From assembly GCA_021739645.1 (NCBI GenBank), contig JAIPBL010000043.1:1-52706 (forward strand): a DNA stretch of 52,706 bases, written 5' to 3'. The DNA is from Saprospiraceae bacterium (GTDB taxonomy: Bacteria > Bacteroidota > Bacteroidia > Chitinophagales > Saprospiraceae). The position numbers and the translations under genes are program-made. The notes under the pieces are model-generated. The model searched no databases and was not told where the DNA came from. It saw nothing but the letters and a program-made list of their open reading frames with translations. How positions within the stretch are numbered: the first letter of the stretch is position 1; each line of letters starts with the position of its first letter. Shown here one piece after another: positions 1 through 9,900 of this stretch.

Positions 1-1
1 T

Positions 2-60
2 GCCCTGAAAGGGCTTTTATTGCCAAAAAAGGCCCGCATATATCCGTTTTGCGGGGTTTT
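2..60 (+). terminator. Two short terminator-like hairpins at the window edge
   Basis: GCCC (2-5) pairs with GGGC (11-14) around a 5-nt loop and is followed by TTTT. A second stem, CCCGCA (33-38) with TGCGGG (50-55), is followed by GTTTTG. Both look like intrinsic terminators for a plus-strand gene ending left of the window; that gene is not visible. Confidence 0.5.
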
Positions 61-205
61 GTTTATTCGCCATAAAATAATGGACATTAAATATGCTCCC
101 CGCAGGATTGATTTAATGGCTTCATGTGCTGCTGCATGAAGCTGGTTTATCATTTGAATCGGGCTGGGGGAGTTTTTTCACAGTCTGCGTTAAACAATAC
201 TCATC

Positions 206-490
206 ATGCAACTCGAAGAAATAAAGTCTAAAATCACCCCCATCCTGCTCAAGCACCAGGTAAAGCGGGCAGGGATTTTCGGCTCTATGTCCACGGGGGA
301 ATTCACCAAAAAAAGTGATGTGGACATACTTGTAGAATTAGGCAAGAAAATCAACCTATTGGAATTCGTGAGCATCAAATATGAATTGGAAGATTCGTTG
401 GGCCGCAGCGTGGATTTGGTGGAGTATGATGCGATAAAACCAAGACTGAAAAACCGTATCCTTTTAGAAGAAATCAGAATATATGGCTAA
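206..490 (+). CDS. mntA: MntA-like minimal nucleotidyltransferase (antitoxin of a HEPN/MNT pair)
   Basis: This 94-residue protein is a stand-alone minimal nucleotidyltransferase domain. The signature is visible: Gly26-Ser27, then Asp38 and Asp40 (SDVDILVEL), and a third acidic position near Asp70 (SVDLVEY). In characterised HEPN/MNT modules the MNT protein neutralises the HEPN RNase, in known cases by adding AMP to a tyrosine of the HepT active site. The next gene starts 8 nt inside this one in another frame, the usual translationally coupled order for this pair. Family and partner are clear from sequence and context; the modification chemistry here is inferred from the family. Confidence 0.85.
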   Translation: MQLEEIKSKITPILLKHQVKRAGIFGSMSTGEFTKKSDVDILVELGKKINLLEFVSIKYELEDSLGRSVDLVEYDAIKPRLKNRILLEEIRIYG

Positions 491-840
491 GAAAAAACGA
501 GACGACCTGGTTTCCCTTGATGATATTCTTGAAAGCATCGAGAAAATTGAAGATTACATACATGGTATGAGCGAAAGGGAATTTGAACTTAGTTCGGAAA
601 AGCAAGACGCCGTTATCCGAAGGATAGAGATAATTGGCGAAGCAGTGAAAAACATTTCCGAAAAGACAAGGGAAGAGTACCCTGACGTTCAATGGAGGCA
701 AATAGCTGGAATGAGAGACGTTGTTATCCACCAAATATTTTGGCGTGACAATTGGATTGGTCTGGAGAGTGGCAAATTCTGAGATTCCAGCCTTGAAGGA
801 AAAAATTCAGCAAATAAAGGATGAAATAGAAAATGAGTAA
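483..840 (+). pseudogene. hepT: HepT-like HEPN (DUF86) toxin, frameshifted in the catalytic motif
   Basis: From ATG 483 the frame encodes a HepT/DUF86 protein up to GMRDVVIH (Arg78-x4-His83), then drifts and stops at 780. Shifting by +1 just after the His codon (dropping one base near 732) restores K-Y-F-G-V, a downstream Trp, and a typical HepT tail rich in K, E, I and Q, ending at TAA 838-840. The family active site is R-x4-H-x-Y, so the break falls between the His and the Tyr that the MNT partner would modify. As written the protein is 99 residues instead of about 118. This may be a real inactivating mutation or a sequencing error. The pairing with the upstream MNT gene supports the family call. 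Confidence 0.8.
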
Positions 841-933
841 TTCCCAATATTTCATCCAATTCACCGAATTAAGCTAAATTCAGTGCATGAATTCACTGTA
901 TTCGGCTTAATTCGGTGAATTGAGACAATACCC

Positions 934-1689
934 CTACTTCTCCCCCACCACCTCCACGCCCTTCGGCAGCAGCAGCCTCTCCAACGGCGGATCCTTTTCC
1001 AGCTCCATTTGCAGGCATCGGCGGCCAATGGGGATATTGTTCACATAAGACTCCTCGGCCAACGTTAAACCCTGCCACATATAGAGGCGAATTTTAGGCG
1101 TAGCCTTCACCCATACATCACATTCGGTCGTGCCGACATTTGCCTTGCCTGCGGGCGTCATTCCCATGTTTTTCAGCATTTCGTTGCCGACTACCACCAT
1201 GTCCTTGGTATTGTACTGGTCAGCTGTTTTGATAATTGACTGGCTATCGAAGTACCTGGCTTTTTTTGTTTTCACATCGTAAACATAGCGGCGCTCACCT
1301 TCGAGGTATTGTGCCTCATCCGTCTCTTCGTTGAAAGTGCCCAATTCCGTGCTGGTACGGGTGTACTTGGCCTCCCGCCAGCCCCAGTGGTCGAAGAAGA
1401 TATGCTCCGTGCCGTTAACCGCCCCATCGAGGCGAAAGATAAGCGCTCCCTTTTCAATGCCGTATCGTTTGTAACCAGCCGCCACCATCTGCTCGGCAGT
1501 GCGGGGAGTCCCAGCAATATGAGGTTTTACGACAGGCTGCACCTCCGGCGCAGGCCTTGAAACAGCAACCGTGTGTGGCTGTGGGGCGGTCATTTCCAGT
1601 GCGGCTTCCACCGTTTTATCATCGTTGGTACAGGAAAAAAGGGACATTGCCAGGAAGGTGACAGACAGTAAGCGCCAATTGGATTTCAT
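934..1689 (-). CDS. Lipoprotein of unknown function
   Basis: The open frame runs further upstream, but the start at 1689 gives a proper lipoprotein signal: MKSNWRLLSVTFLAMSLFSC, with the lipobox Cys at residue 20. The mature part (about 230 residues) begins with an Ala/Pro/Val-rich linker and continues as a soluble domain with many beta-prone stretches such as GALIFRLDG and YVYDVKTKKARYFDS. I do not recognise a named domain. It is probably anchored to the outer membrane or periplasmic face. It lies alone on the minus strand, 252 nt beyond the end of the large surface protein gene, and no promoter is obvious. Confidence 0.75.
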   Translation of the reverse strand: MKSNWRLLSVTFLAMSLFSCTNDDKTVEAALEMTAPQPHTVAVSRPAPEVQPVVKPHIAGTPRTAEQMVAAGYKRYGIEKGALIFRLDGAVNGTEHIFFDHWGWREAKYTRTSTELGTFNEETDEAQYLEGERRYVYDVKTKKARYFDSQSIIKTADQYNTKDMVVVGNEMLKNMGMTPAGKANVGTTECDVWVKATPKIRLYMWQGLTLAEESYVNNIPIGRRCLQMELEKDPPLERLLLPKGVEVVGEK

Positions 1690-1838
1690 CGAAAAACAGG
1701 ATTGCGTTGGGGAGGGCGGTTCTGGTGTTGCAATTATGTTGCCTAAAACGATTCTTTCCTTTCTAAGCTGTGACCTGCATAAAACCCTCACGTCCAATCA
1801 ATCAAATGTCTGTGTTCCAATTAATTTTTGGAATATAC

Positions 1839-1876
1839 GAAGGGCTGCCACGAAACGTCGAGGCAGCCCTTCTTTT
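1839..1876. terminator. Perfect 11-bp hairpin with T-run on plus strand
   Basis: The stem GAAGGGCTGCC (1839-1849) pairs with GGCAGCCCTTC (1862-1872) and TTTT follows on the plus strand. It lies downstream of the minus-strand gene ending at 1942. For minus transcripts the stem is preceded by A's and has a poor T-tract, so it may act more as an RNA 3'-end stabiliser than as a classical terminator. Confidence 0.6.
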
Positions 1877-1941
1877 GAGTTTTGAGTTTCGGGTTTTGAG
1901 TATGAGGCCCAACTTGAAACTCAAAACCCAAAACTCAAAAC
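1873..1941. repeat. Intergenic 7-mer inverted-repeat element (unit GAGTTTT)
   Basis: The left arm is a tandem of GAGTTTT, GAGTTTC and GGGTTTT units; the right arm is its approximate reverse complement (AACTCAA, AACCCAA) and runs into the stop codon of the adjacent minus-strand gene. It belongs to the window-wide family discussed in the findings. Confidence 0.8.
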
Positions 1942-4900
1942 TTATTCAACCAGCACCAGTTTACCCGTCACCGCTTCGCCCGCCGTTTGTAGCCGGAAGA
2001 AGTAAGTGCCTGCCGCTAGCAAATCCAACCGATTGATTTTCAGCTCATTGTAGCCCACAGCAAAGCTGCCCTGTTGTGTTTTCATCAACCTTCCGGCAGC
2101 ATCAAACACAGTCAGGGTAGCTTCCTGCGCTTCGGAGAGCGTGAAACCAATGGCAGTGGATTCGCTGAATGGGTTAGGGCTTATTTTTAGGGATGAGGAA
2201 TGAGGGGTGAGGGGTGAACCCTCAAACTTCAACGCCACATCCAGCAGCTCGCCGTTTTCAAAATAGGCTTCTGCCCGTGTAAAGTCGGAGCTGATGCGGA
2301 GTGCTTCCGAGAGGTTGGCGTTTTCCCTTGCGGAAAAAGTTAGGCTGAAAAGCACGGCATCATCTGGCAAGTTGGTGGGCATGATGTCGTTCCACGAAGT
2401 GGTCAAAACGCCCTCATCCAGCAAACGGAATCCAAAGTTGGCCTCGCTCAGAGAAGCCAGTTCGCCCATTTCAACCTGCTGAAAATCAAGCAGTTCCGTA
2501 TCGAACCGCAGCGTGAACTGATAGCCGACAATGTCCCTGAAATTTTTCACCGTAAAATCAACACGCTGCGCCTGGCCTGCTTTCAATGCCTCGTCACGCA
2601 CTGGAAGTTGGAGCGTTTCACCGCTTCGTTCTTCAGCCGGAGCATCAAAATCGTTCGGTGCGGCATTGCCGTTCACGTCGCCGATTTTTATGGCGATAAA
2701 ATCCACGGCGGTCATGTTGCCCGCAAAATCGTTGATATTGTAAACCTCCGGGAACGGCTCCTGGAACGGGTTCAACGGGTCTGGGAAAACATAGCTGGCA
2801 TCCACAAACCGCCACGACTGGTTGTTGGCAAACTTATTCGTGATGTGCAGCACTGCCTTCTGGATTTCCACGATGTCGAAGGTCGTCACCGAATTGGAGT
2901 GGTTGGCGTCGGCAGCGATGATTTTGTACGGCGAGTCCAGCGTATCCATGTTGAGGATGTGCCGCCTGATGACCACGATATCGAAGGTCGAAACGCCGTT
3001 CACCAGATTGGTATCCTTTGCTGGCGCAACGGTGTAGTCACCACCGAGCGGCACAGCCGAAAAGCCAAAATTGCCGCTGGCATCGGTCATGGCCGACTGC
3101 GAAAGCGGGTCGTTTAGGTTGACGTGGACAGCCTGCACATTGAAGCCCATTTCGTTGGTGATGGCACCGCCAACCCCTGCGAAGAGCGGGTTACTACCAC
3201 AAAATCCCATGTTGTCCTGCACGATGAGGAAGGTGGTGCAAAAGTCTTGGTTGCCGCTGGCATCCGTCACCCACAGCTCAATGGGTTGCTGGCCGAGGTC
3301 GTCGCAGTCGAACGTAGCGCTCGTATTGTTGACGTTTGGTGAAAACGATAAAATTACCGGGCCACAATTGTCGGAGCTGCCCGCATCAAAATCGCTGGCC
3401 CAAGTGGTCACCATGCCCGTCTGCATCAGCTCGATGACGAGGCCGTTTTTGCAGTACGGCGTTGGCTTTTTATCATCTTTTACCAAAATGGAAATCGAAC
3501 AAGTGCCGCTGTTTCCGCAGCCGTCGGAGATGACGTAGTTGGCCGTGTAGTTGCCGGGGTTCACGTTCGGGAACGGCCCATAGCCGTTGCCGAAGCTACT
3601 CGTGATGCTCACGCTCACGTTCTGGCTGCAATCCTGGATATTGGTCACCTGCGGCAATGTGATGGTCGCCTTGCAGTTGGCGCCCACTGCCACCACCATG
3701 TTGGAGGGGCAGGTAAAAGTCGGCGCTTGGTTGTCGGTCACCATGATGATTTGCGCCTTTTCCCAGATGCCGGTATTGCCGCCAGGCACGTAAGTACACC
3801 AATTGATGACTTTCCAGGTACGCACTATTTTGAAACAGGCCGGGCCGGACACCGTGAACACCTGGTCAGTGAAATTGGTGGCCAACAGCTCGCAATCGCT
3901 CGTGGTGACTGGGGCATTGTACGGTGCAGGCAAATTGGAAGGTATCAGGTCGTTCAGGCTCACGCAACCCGAAACGGCGTAGTCAGGTGGGAAAACAATG
4001 TTGGCGGGCGTGTTGTCCACCAAGTTGATGGTCTGGACGCAGGTGCTGACATTTCCGTTGCCGAGTGTCGCTTTCCAGGTTCGCACGACGCTGCCCACGT
4101 TGCACATGTTCAGGTTGGTGACATCAGTGTGGGTGACGACGGGCGTTCCGCAAGCTGCCGACGCTGTGGCCGTTCCCGTGAGGCTCAGGTCGTTCGGGTC
4201 TTGCGTACAGTTGATGGTCAGGTTGGCCGGACAAATGATGGCTGGCTGCGAGTTGTCGGTCACGTGTACCGTCACCATGCAGGAGTTCGTGTTGCCGCTG
4301 GCGTCGGTGCCCTGCATTTGCACGGTCACGTCGCTGCCCGAGTCGTCGCAACAGAATTTTACCGAAGGTCCATAAATTGGCTGCGTACCGCAAGCCGCCG
4401 TCATGCGCCGCACGGTGAAGGCCACGTTGCTGCAATTGTCGTAGCTGCCGTTGTTGAAGGTATTGGGGTAAACCAGTGCCATGCCGTTGCTGTTGAGCGT
4501 CACGGTGGTGTATGAAACGCATATCATGGTCGGCGAGTCGTCGTCCACCACGGTCAGTTTCATGGTGCAGGTAGCGAGGTTTCCGCAGCCGTCCGTGACG
4601 TTGTAGGTGATGTTGTAAACCCCCACGCTCACGTTGTTGATGACGCCGCCATTGCCGTTAACTTGCCCCACTGGCGTGTTCATCGTTACGGTAAAACTGG
4701 TGGAACAATCATCGGAAATACCGACTGGGGGCAGTATCACCGTGGCTTTGCACTGCGTAGCAGAAGTGGTGCCAGCCGTCAAGTCGGCAGGGCAAGTAAG
4801 CGTTGGCGGGTGCGTGTCTTTCACCGCAATAATTTGAACATGTGTTTGAATGGTGCTGGTGCACCAGCTCACCACGGTCCAGGTGCGCAGGATTTTGTAG

Positions 4901-5763
4901 CTGGCTTGGCAAAGCGGGATGGTCTGGTCGCTGTACGTGACGGCCATGTTGCAGTAGCCCGTGCCGTTGGGTATCGGGAAGCCGCCGATACTGGGTGCGC
5001 CCGTGTTGGCGGGGGTAGTGTTCGGGTTTACGCAGTCGAGCATCGGTGCACCGAAGCCGTCGAGGTGCGGTGGCCAAGTGATGTCGGCCACGGTCGGCTT
5101 CAGGATGTTGATGGTTTGGGCACAGGAACTGACGTAACCACCCAAGTCCACCGCCATCCAGGTGCGGGTGATGATGGCGGTGTAGTTGGTGCCAGCGCAA
5201 CCAAGCACCTGGGTCTGGCTGGTGTGGCTGATGGTGAAATCGGAGCAGTCCGTAGCAGTGGCCGTGCCGGTGCTGGCCGGTGTGGTTGGCGCCGTGCAGG
5301 CCACCACTACGTTTGCTGGACAGGTGAGTGTGGGTGCGAGTTTGTCCTCGATGTTAATGTAGCCCCAACAGGAGTTTCCCGAAGCCGTGTGCTTCACTTT
5401 CGCAATCAATGTCTGACCGATATGGGTCGCATTCACCACCGGACTGGTGGGGATGGGCGCATTGTTCAGGTTCATGACGGTGACTTCAAAAGCCGACGGC
5501 CCGTTTGGTGAGCAGTTCGTCGGGTTCTGGAGAATCATGTTGTAAAGAATCGTGCCCTGGCAAGTAGCCGGGAGCGAGACGTTCGTGGAGTTGGAGCAGG
5601 CCATGCTGCACTGTGCGTTGAGTGTCGTGGCTGCCGATACGCTGAGGAGCATCAGGCTGCCTTGTAGGAATAGGTGCTTGAAGGCACTTTTGAAAACGGA
5701 CGTTTTGGTTAAAGAACGGAAAAATGCCCGGTTTTGGAAAACGGGTGTAATCGTTTTTTTCAT
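1942..5763 (-). CDS. Large T9SS-secreted multidomain surface protein (HYR-like repeats, dockerin-like, cohesin-like)
   Basis: A 1273-residue secreted protein. An N-terminal signal ends near ATTLNAQ (about residue 51). Residues about 60-890 are Cys-rich, HYR-like immunoglobulin-fold repeats with recurring motifs such as TLTCPANVVV, DGCGNLATC and VVDDDSPT. Around 900-1030 are dockerin-type loops (DANHSNSVTTFDIVEIQKAVL and GDVNGN), followed by a cohesin-like beta-sandwich (VDFTVKNFRDIVGYQFTLRFD) to about 1185. The last 85 residues form a T9SS type A sorting domain (SPNPFSESTAIGF, AAGTYFFRLQ). It is expected to be exported through the outer membrane and attached to the surface. A minus-strand promoter near 6376 implies a 5' leader of about 600 nt. 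Adhesion is inferred; domain order and secretion route are well supported. Confidence 0.88.
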   Translation of the reverse strand: MKKTITPVFQNRAFFRSLTKTSVFKSAFKHLFLQGSLMLLSVSAATTLNAQCSMACSNSTNVSLPATCQGTILYNMILQNPTNCSPNGPSAFEVTVMNLNNAPIPTSPVVNATHIGQTLIAKVKHTASGNSCWGYINIEDKLAPTLTCPANVVVACTAPTTPASTGTATATDCSDFTISHTSQTQVLGCAGTNYTAIITRTWMAVDLGGYVSSCAQTINILKPTVADITWPPHLDGFGAPMLDCVNPNTTPANTGAPSIGGFPIPNGTGYCNMAVTYSDQTIPLCQASYKILRTWTVVSWCTSTIQTHVQIIAVKDTHPPTLTCPADLTAGTTSATQCKATVILPPVGISDDCSTSFTVTMNTPVGQVNGNGGVINNVSVGVYNITYNVTDGCGNLATCTMKLTVVDDDSPTMICVSYTTVTLNSNGMALVYPNTFNNGSYDNCSNVAFTVRRMTAACGTQPIYGPSVKFCCDDSGSDVTVQMQGTDASGNTNSCMVTVHVTDNSQPAIICPANLTINCTQDPNDLSLTGTATASAACGTPVVTHTDVTNLNMCNVGSVVRTWKATLGNGNVSTCVQTINLVDNTPANIVFPPDYAVSGCVSLNDLIPSNLPAPYNAPVTTSDCELLATNFTDQVFTVSGPACFKIVRTWKVINWCTYVPGGNTGIWEKAQIIMVTDNQAPTFTCPSNMVVAVGANCKATITLPQVTNIQDCSQNVSVSITSSFGNGYGPFPNVNPGNYTANYVISDGCGNSGTCSISILVKDDKKPTPYCKNGLVIELMQTGMVTTWASDFDAGSSDNCGPVILSFSPNVNNTSATFDCDDLGQQPIELWVTDASGNQDFCTTFLIVQDNMGFCGSNPLFAGVGGAITNEMGFNVQAVHVNLNDPLSQSAMTDASGNFGFSAVPLGGDYTVAPAKDTNLVNGVSTFDIVVIRRHILNMDTLDSPYKIIAADANHSNSVTTFDIVEIQKAVLHITNKFANNQSWRFVDASYVFPDPLNPFQEPFPEVYNINDFAGNMTAVDFIAIKIGDVNGNAAPNDFDAPAEERSGETLQLPVRDEALKAGQAQRVDFTVKNFRDIVGYQFTLRFDTELLDFQQVEMGELASLSEANFGFRLLDEGVLTTSWNDIMPTNLPDDAVLFSLTFSARENANLSEALRISSDFTRAEAYFENGELLDVALKFEGSPLTPHSSSLKISPNPFSESTAIGFTLSEAQEATLTVFDAAGRLMKTQQGSFAVGYNELKINRLDLLAAGTYFFRLQTAGEAVTGKLVLVE

Positions 5764-6014
5764 CGGATTACTTAATTTGTTGTGTAAAAATCGGTTAATA
5801 AATCGGTGTAAGAATTGCCTTGATTTTTATGGCCAAACTTTTTCAACCAACTGAAAATCAAGCTATTGGAATCATAATCTGTTAATAGCAGACATAATAA
5901 TCTACCAGGCCAAACAGCAAGCTGTTTAACAAAAAGCCTTCCTCCAAAATATCACCGGGCCAACGAAGGGTATGCCCGGAGCTTAGTTCCAGTAAGTGTG
6001 GTAAATTCCTGAAG

Positions 6015-6109
6015 TGTGCTTATTGGGTTATTATATGATTGGGATATTGAGATATTGGCAACCTTGCCAATCCTAAAATATCACTATATCATCATAACAC
6101 AATAGCACA
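6015..6109. repeat. Long imperfect inverted repeat with 7-9 nt units in 5' leader
   Basis: The left arm (6015-6061, units like GGGATATTG and AGATATTG) and right arm (6064-6109) are near reverse complements separated by CC. The ends match as TGTGCT/AGCACA and TTGGCAA/TTGCCAA. It lies inside the predicted leader of the minus-strand surface-protein gene and resembles the window-wide intergenic family. Confidence 0.7.
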
Positions 6110-6375
6110 AGAGTGTGCAGTTAAAACGATAGCATCGGCGCCGCCTAGCGCAGTTCGTTGCATACCGCAACTAGCCGAATCTATATGTAAAAGGGTAGAT
6201 AAAACGATGGCCTAAGGACGCTTCACGAAGCGTTCAAAATGATTGGTTTGGCCTTAAAGATTTCAGGAAAGATAAGATGAAGTAAAAAAGCGGAATACGA
6301 GTGTGCTAAGTTTTGGATAATACTTTTCATGGGAAAATCGGTTACGGATTATAAAATCGGTTCGTTCAAGTGAGG

Positions 6376-6406
6376 CAAAGGTAAATAACTAGTTTGTATT
6401 AGCAAA
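6376..6406 (-). promoter_or_regulatory. Bacteroidota-type promoter, minus strand
   Basis: Read on the minus strand: TTTG (6403-6406), 19-nt spacer, TACCTTTG (6376-6383). This matches the Bacteroidota -33/-7 consensus. Transcription would start near 6369 and run to the gene starting at 5763. No closer match was seen for that gene. Confidence 0.65.
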
Positions 6407-6594
6407 TGGTTTTTTAAAATATTTAATGTGTGCCCTACCCTTTATGCCTATCCTGCTTTGCCACGTTGAGATTAGCTTTGGCAAAACAGCCTAAATTGAA
6501 CTGACACCAATGACCCGTCTTTCAAAACATAAATTTGAAAATAAAATAATTTTCAAAATTGTCGTTTGAAAAAAAAAAAAAACCACCTCAAAAT

Positions 6595-6625
6595 TTTGCA
6601 ATATTGTGCCAAGAACATACATTTG
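6595..6625 (+). promoter_or_regulatory. Bacteroidota-type promoter, plus strand
   Basis: TTTG (6595-6598), 19-nt spacer, TACATTTG (6618-6625). It would start transcription near 6632 and drive the T9SS gene array beginning at 6927 with a leader of about 295 nt. Confidence 0.7.
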
Positions 6626-6851
6626 CCAAGTGGAATAATTGGGCAACTTTCAATGCCCTTCTTTAGAAAAAATTTGCTTACCCATCGTTTTCAAACCCAG
6701 GCGGCAAGCGTGTGCCGTTTGAGGTCTTGTTGATTGCTGCAGCCGACACGCAGCAACCTGTATGATTGTCCAATTTCCGTTGGAAGTTTCTTAAAAAAAG
6801 TGAAGAGCATTGAGCTTGCCAATGCCATGTGCCCAAATCGCAAAAAGAAAA

Positions 6852-6880
6852 ACGGCCCCACTGCGCCAACAGCGGACCGT
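6852..6880 (+). promoter_or_regulatory. Leader hairpin with CGCCAA loop
   Basis: ACGG...CCGT closes a bulged stem capped by CTG-CGCCAA-CAG. The same CTG-CGCCAA-CAG cap, flanked downstream by a similar TTAA(C/T)CAATTAAAT block, precedes the paralogous gene at 12286. The hairpin lies 46 nt before the start codon. It could be a terminator/attenuator remnant or a shared leader structure. Confidence 0.5.
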
Positions 6881-6926
6881 CCGATGATTAACTTATTTCG
6901 TTAACCAATTAAATCAGTGCAAAATT

Positions 6927-9900
6927 ATGAAAAAGCATGAAAAAGACTTGACAAAATTTCGTTTGCCTGCCATGGCTGGGCAATTGCATCGGTGCTTGTG
7001 CGCTTTTCTTTTGTTGATTAGCCTTTGCATCTTGCCTTTAGGGGCACAAACTCCCTGTGAGCCAGAGGCACAGTTTCTTGCCACAGTTACACACAACAAG
7101 CTCAATCTCCAAGCCGCTATGCCCAACGTGGAATATACGACCTACTCATGGTCAACTACTGGTCTCAGTGGGCTTATGGGGGCTGGGAAGGCAATTGAAA
7201 TTGACTTGCCTTCAACAGAAACAAATTTTACCGTAACGTTAAGTGTAGTCAATGATTACCTAAATGCCACCTGTAGCAAGGTCGTTGCTTTGTATACAAG
7301 GTGTGACACAGCGAATTTTACCTACATCATAAATCCAGACCAATGCACAGTCAGCTTTATGCCTACTAACTCAAATGTCATTAGCCACCATTGGGAGTTC
7401 GGTGATGGGACTTCATCTAATGAGGCAGCGCCTGTTCACTTTTACCCGCAGACAGGATTCTACATAGTAGTACATACAGTAACCCAATCAGGGCCAAATG
7501 GTGAAATCTTTGTTTACACATGTTTAAAAGGAATTTGGGTAGAATGTAACGGTGGTGGTGGCGGTGTAATCCCAACAGACGAATGCTGTAGGCTAAAAAC
7601 ATGCTTCATGCATCCTATTCAAGACCCCAACTATGCTTACTATTGGGAGTTCGGTGATGGCAAGACCAGTACCGAAATGAACCCTTGCCATTATTATGAC
7701 AATGTATCAACCTATCCAGTTAGCATGGGTGGTACTCCAACCGTCACTGTGAAAAGATGTTACACCCCTCTGGGAGGAGTTCAGACTTGTCTGGATTTCT
7801 CAGTGAGCCTGGTCAGTAGCCAACACCCTGCGGCGATTTATGTAGGAGAACCAGGACTTACTACCTCAATCTACGTTGTTAGCAGTATAGATGGTCAGCC
7901 ATTATTCCCCGGCAACTCTTTGCAAGGGCCCTACAATGGCCCCAATGGCACGGTGCCAAAAGAAGTCCACATCATGGGAGAGCTTCAGTTCAATAAAAGT
8001 TTTGACTTCCTCAATTTTGTTGACTTCTGTATGGATCCTTGTGCTGGAATGGTTGTGGAACACCATCGCAACCTGAAGTTCGACAACAATATTAGTGTAA
8101 GGAATAAATGTTGCCTCTGGCGTAGCATTGATATTGACCATTCCGCAACTTTTACTTCATCAAACGATAATACCATTCGTGGGGCTCAATACGGGCTGAG
8201 AACAAAAAGCGATATGGCAGTGATGGACATCAGCGAGACCCATTTCGACTCAAACTGGGTGGGCATCTTCCTGCGGCACCCGCTCACCATCAGCAGGTTC
8301 GATAACAATACTTTCGTCTCTGACTACACCGACCCGCATTGCACCCCTTTGCCAGGAATCCCGCCACCTTCCTGCGACAATGAGGTACAGGTCATGGCTC
8401 AGGTTCCGCACCTCCAGCGTGGCTTTGCTGGCATCGTAGGCAAAAACACCATCCTCAACCTGCCTGCAGGTAGCGTCGGAAGCAATAACGATTTCACCTA
8501 CATGGACAACGGCATCTGGTTGCACGACTCCGATGCAGAGGTTCGTCGGTGCAACTTCCTTGAAATCAAGGACTTGGCCTATGGTTCAAAGAGTGGCAAT
8601 GCCATCCGTTCCAATATCTACAATGGCTCCCATTCGCTGAGACAATGGGGCAACGGCACTTCCATAACTGAAACCACCACCGGAATCAGGATGTATGCCG
8701 ACTCCTACGGCAACATTTTGGACAGCCGAAACAATAGCATAACCGTGAGCAAGTATGGCTACCGCCTCGAAATAGGCGGCACGCTGGCACAAGGAAGCGT
8801 CATCAGGGACAATAGCATCCAAAGCGACCTTTATGGTATTGACGCTACCAAGAAAAACGCTGAAAATGTACCCTCCCACCTGAGCATCGCCATGAACAAC
8901 GTCACCGTAAATAACGGAACCGATGAAGGTATTGGCATTCTAGTGAATGATGCCGTACCACCCATAGCGGCCACCACCATCCATGACATACACGTGCTGG
9001 AAAACGGGGTCACCCTGAACAATGGAAGGACTGGCATAGAGGTCAGCAATTTCAGAAACGCCGATGTGGCCTTCAACGTGGTGCATGTGAACGATACAGG
9101 GGGCGGTGGGGTAGACCCGTTCCCGCCAATGGGAATCTATTTGGAAGGTGGTAATAAGAACCTCGTTCGCTGCAACACCATCATTGGAACTTTCCCAGGT
9201 GGTGCCCAGCATTCTATTGTCACCGAGAAAAGCTACGATAACCTTATCTCCGGAAACGGACTCAGTTCCACGGCCATCGGCATTGATTTCAGGAACTTCT
9301 GTGGCACCACTACCGACCTGACCTGCAATACCATGCAGAACCACTTAGCCGGGCTACGCTACTGGGAAGATGCACGAACGGGAAATCAATACTACAAAGG
9401 CAACCAATGGCTCGGCACTTGGCCACAGAGTACTATAGGTGCTTGGCATTTATCAACGGATGAAAATGTTATTTGGGATTCAAAATACAGGGCCAAACAA
9501 GGCACCAACCAGTGGCCACCAAGTATTGATGTCATGATAACCAACCCCGCTTGGTTTACCAATGCTGGTAATTTGGTCATTTGCAACACTGGCTGCGACG
9601 TAATGCTGCAACCGGACAGCACCAATGAACTTGACATGGCCATTAGCAGTTCCAACCTGAGTGTACCTGCCAATAGTGATATTTATAATTGGGACGCCCG
9701 CCGCTACCTCTATGGCAAACTGTCCGCTAACGCTGTATTGGCTAATCAGAGTACGGCCTATTCTTCTTTCTTGAACAACCAAAGCAGTACCACGGTCGGG
9801 TTGCTGTACAACTCGGCCGCTCAGGTGCATGGGCTTTTCAACCTATCATTGAGTACCAGTCAAGCTTTGGATGCCAACCTAGCGGCCATTGAAGCGGCCC

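Larger units (their letters stand above)
5764..6926. other. Gene-free divergent regulatory region (1.16 kb)
   Basis: No credible gene is present. The region separates two divergent surface-protein genes and holds a minus promoter (6376-6406), a plus promoter (6595-6625), a long imperfect inverted repeat (6015-6109), a small perfect hairpin ACGCTTC/GAAGCGT near 6219-6234, and a hairpin just before the plus gene (6852-6880). Both transcripts would carry leaders of about 300-600 nt. Confidence 0.6.

Noticed and set aside
3727-4515. Long plus-strand open frames inside the 1942-5763 gene
   Set aside because: They are antisense shadows of a well-supported secreted protein with clear domains on the minus strand.
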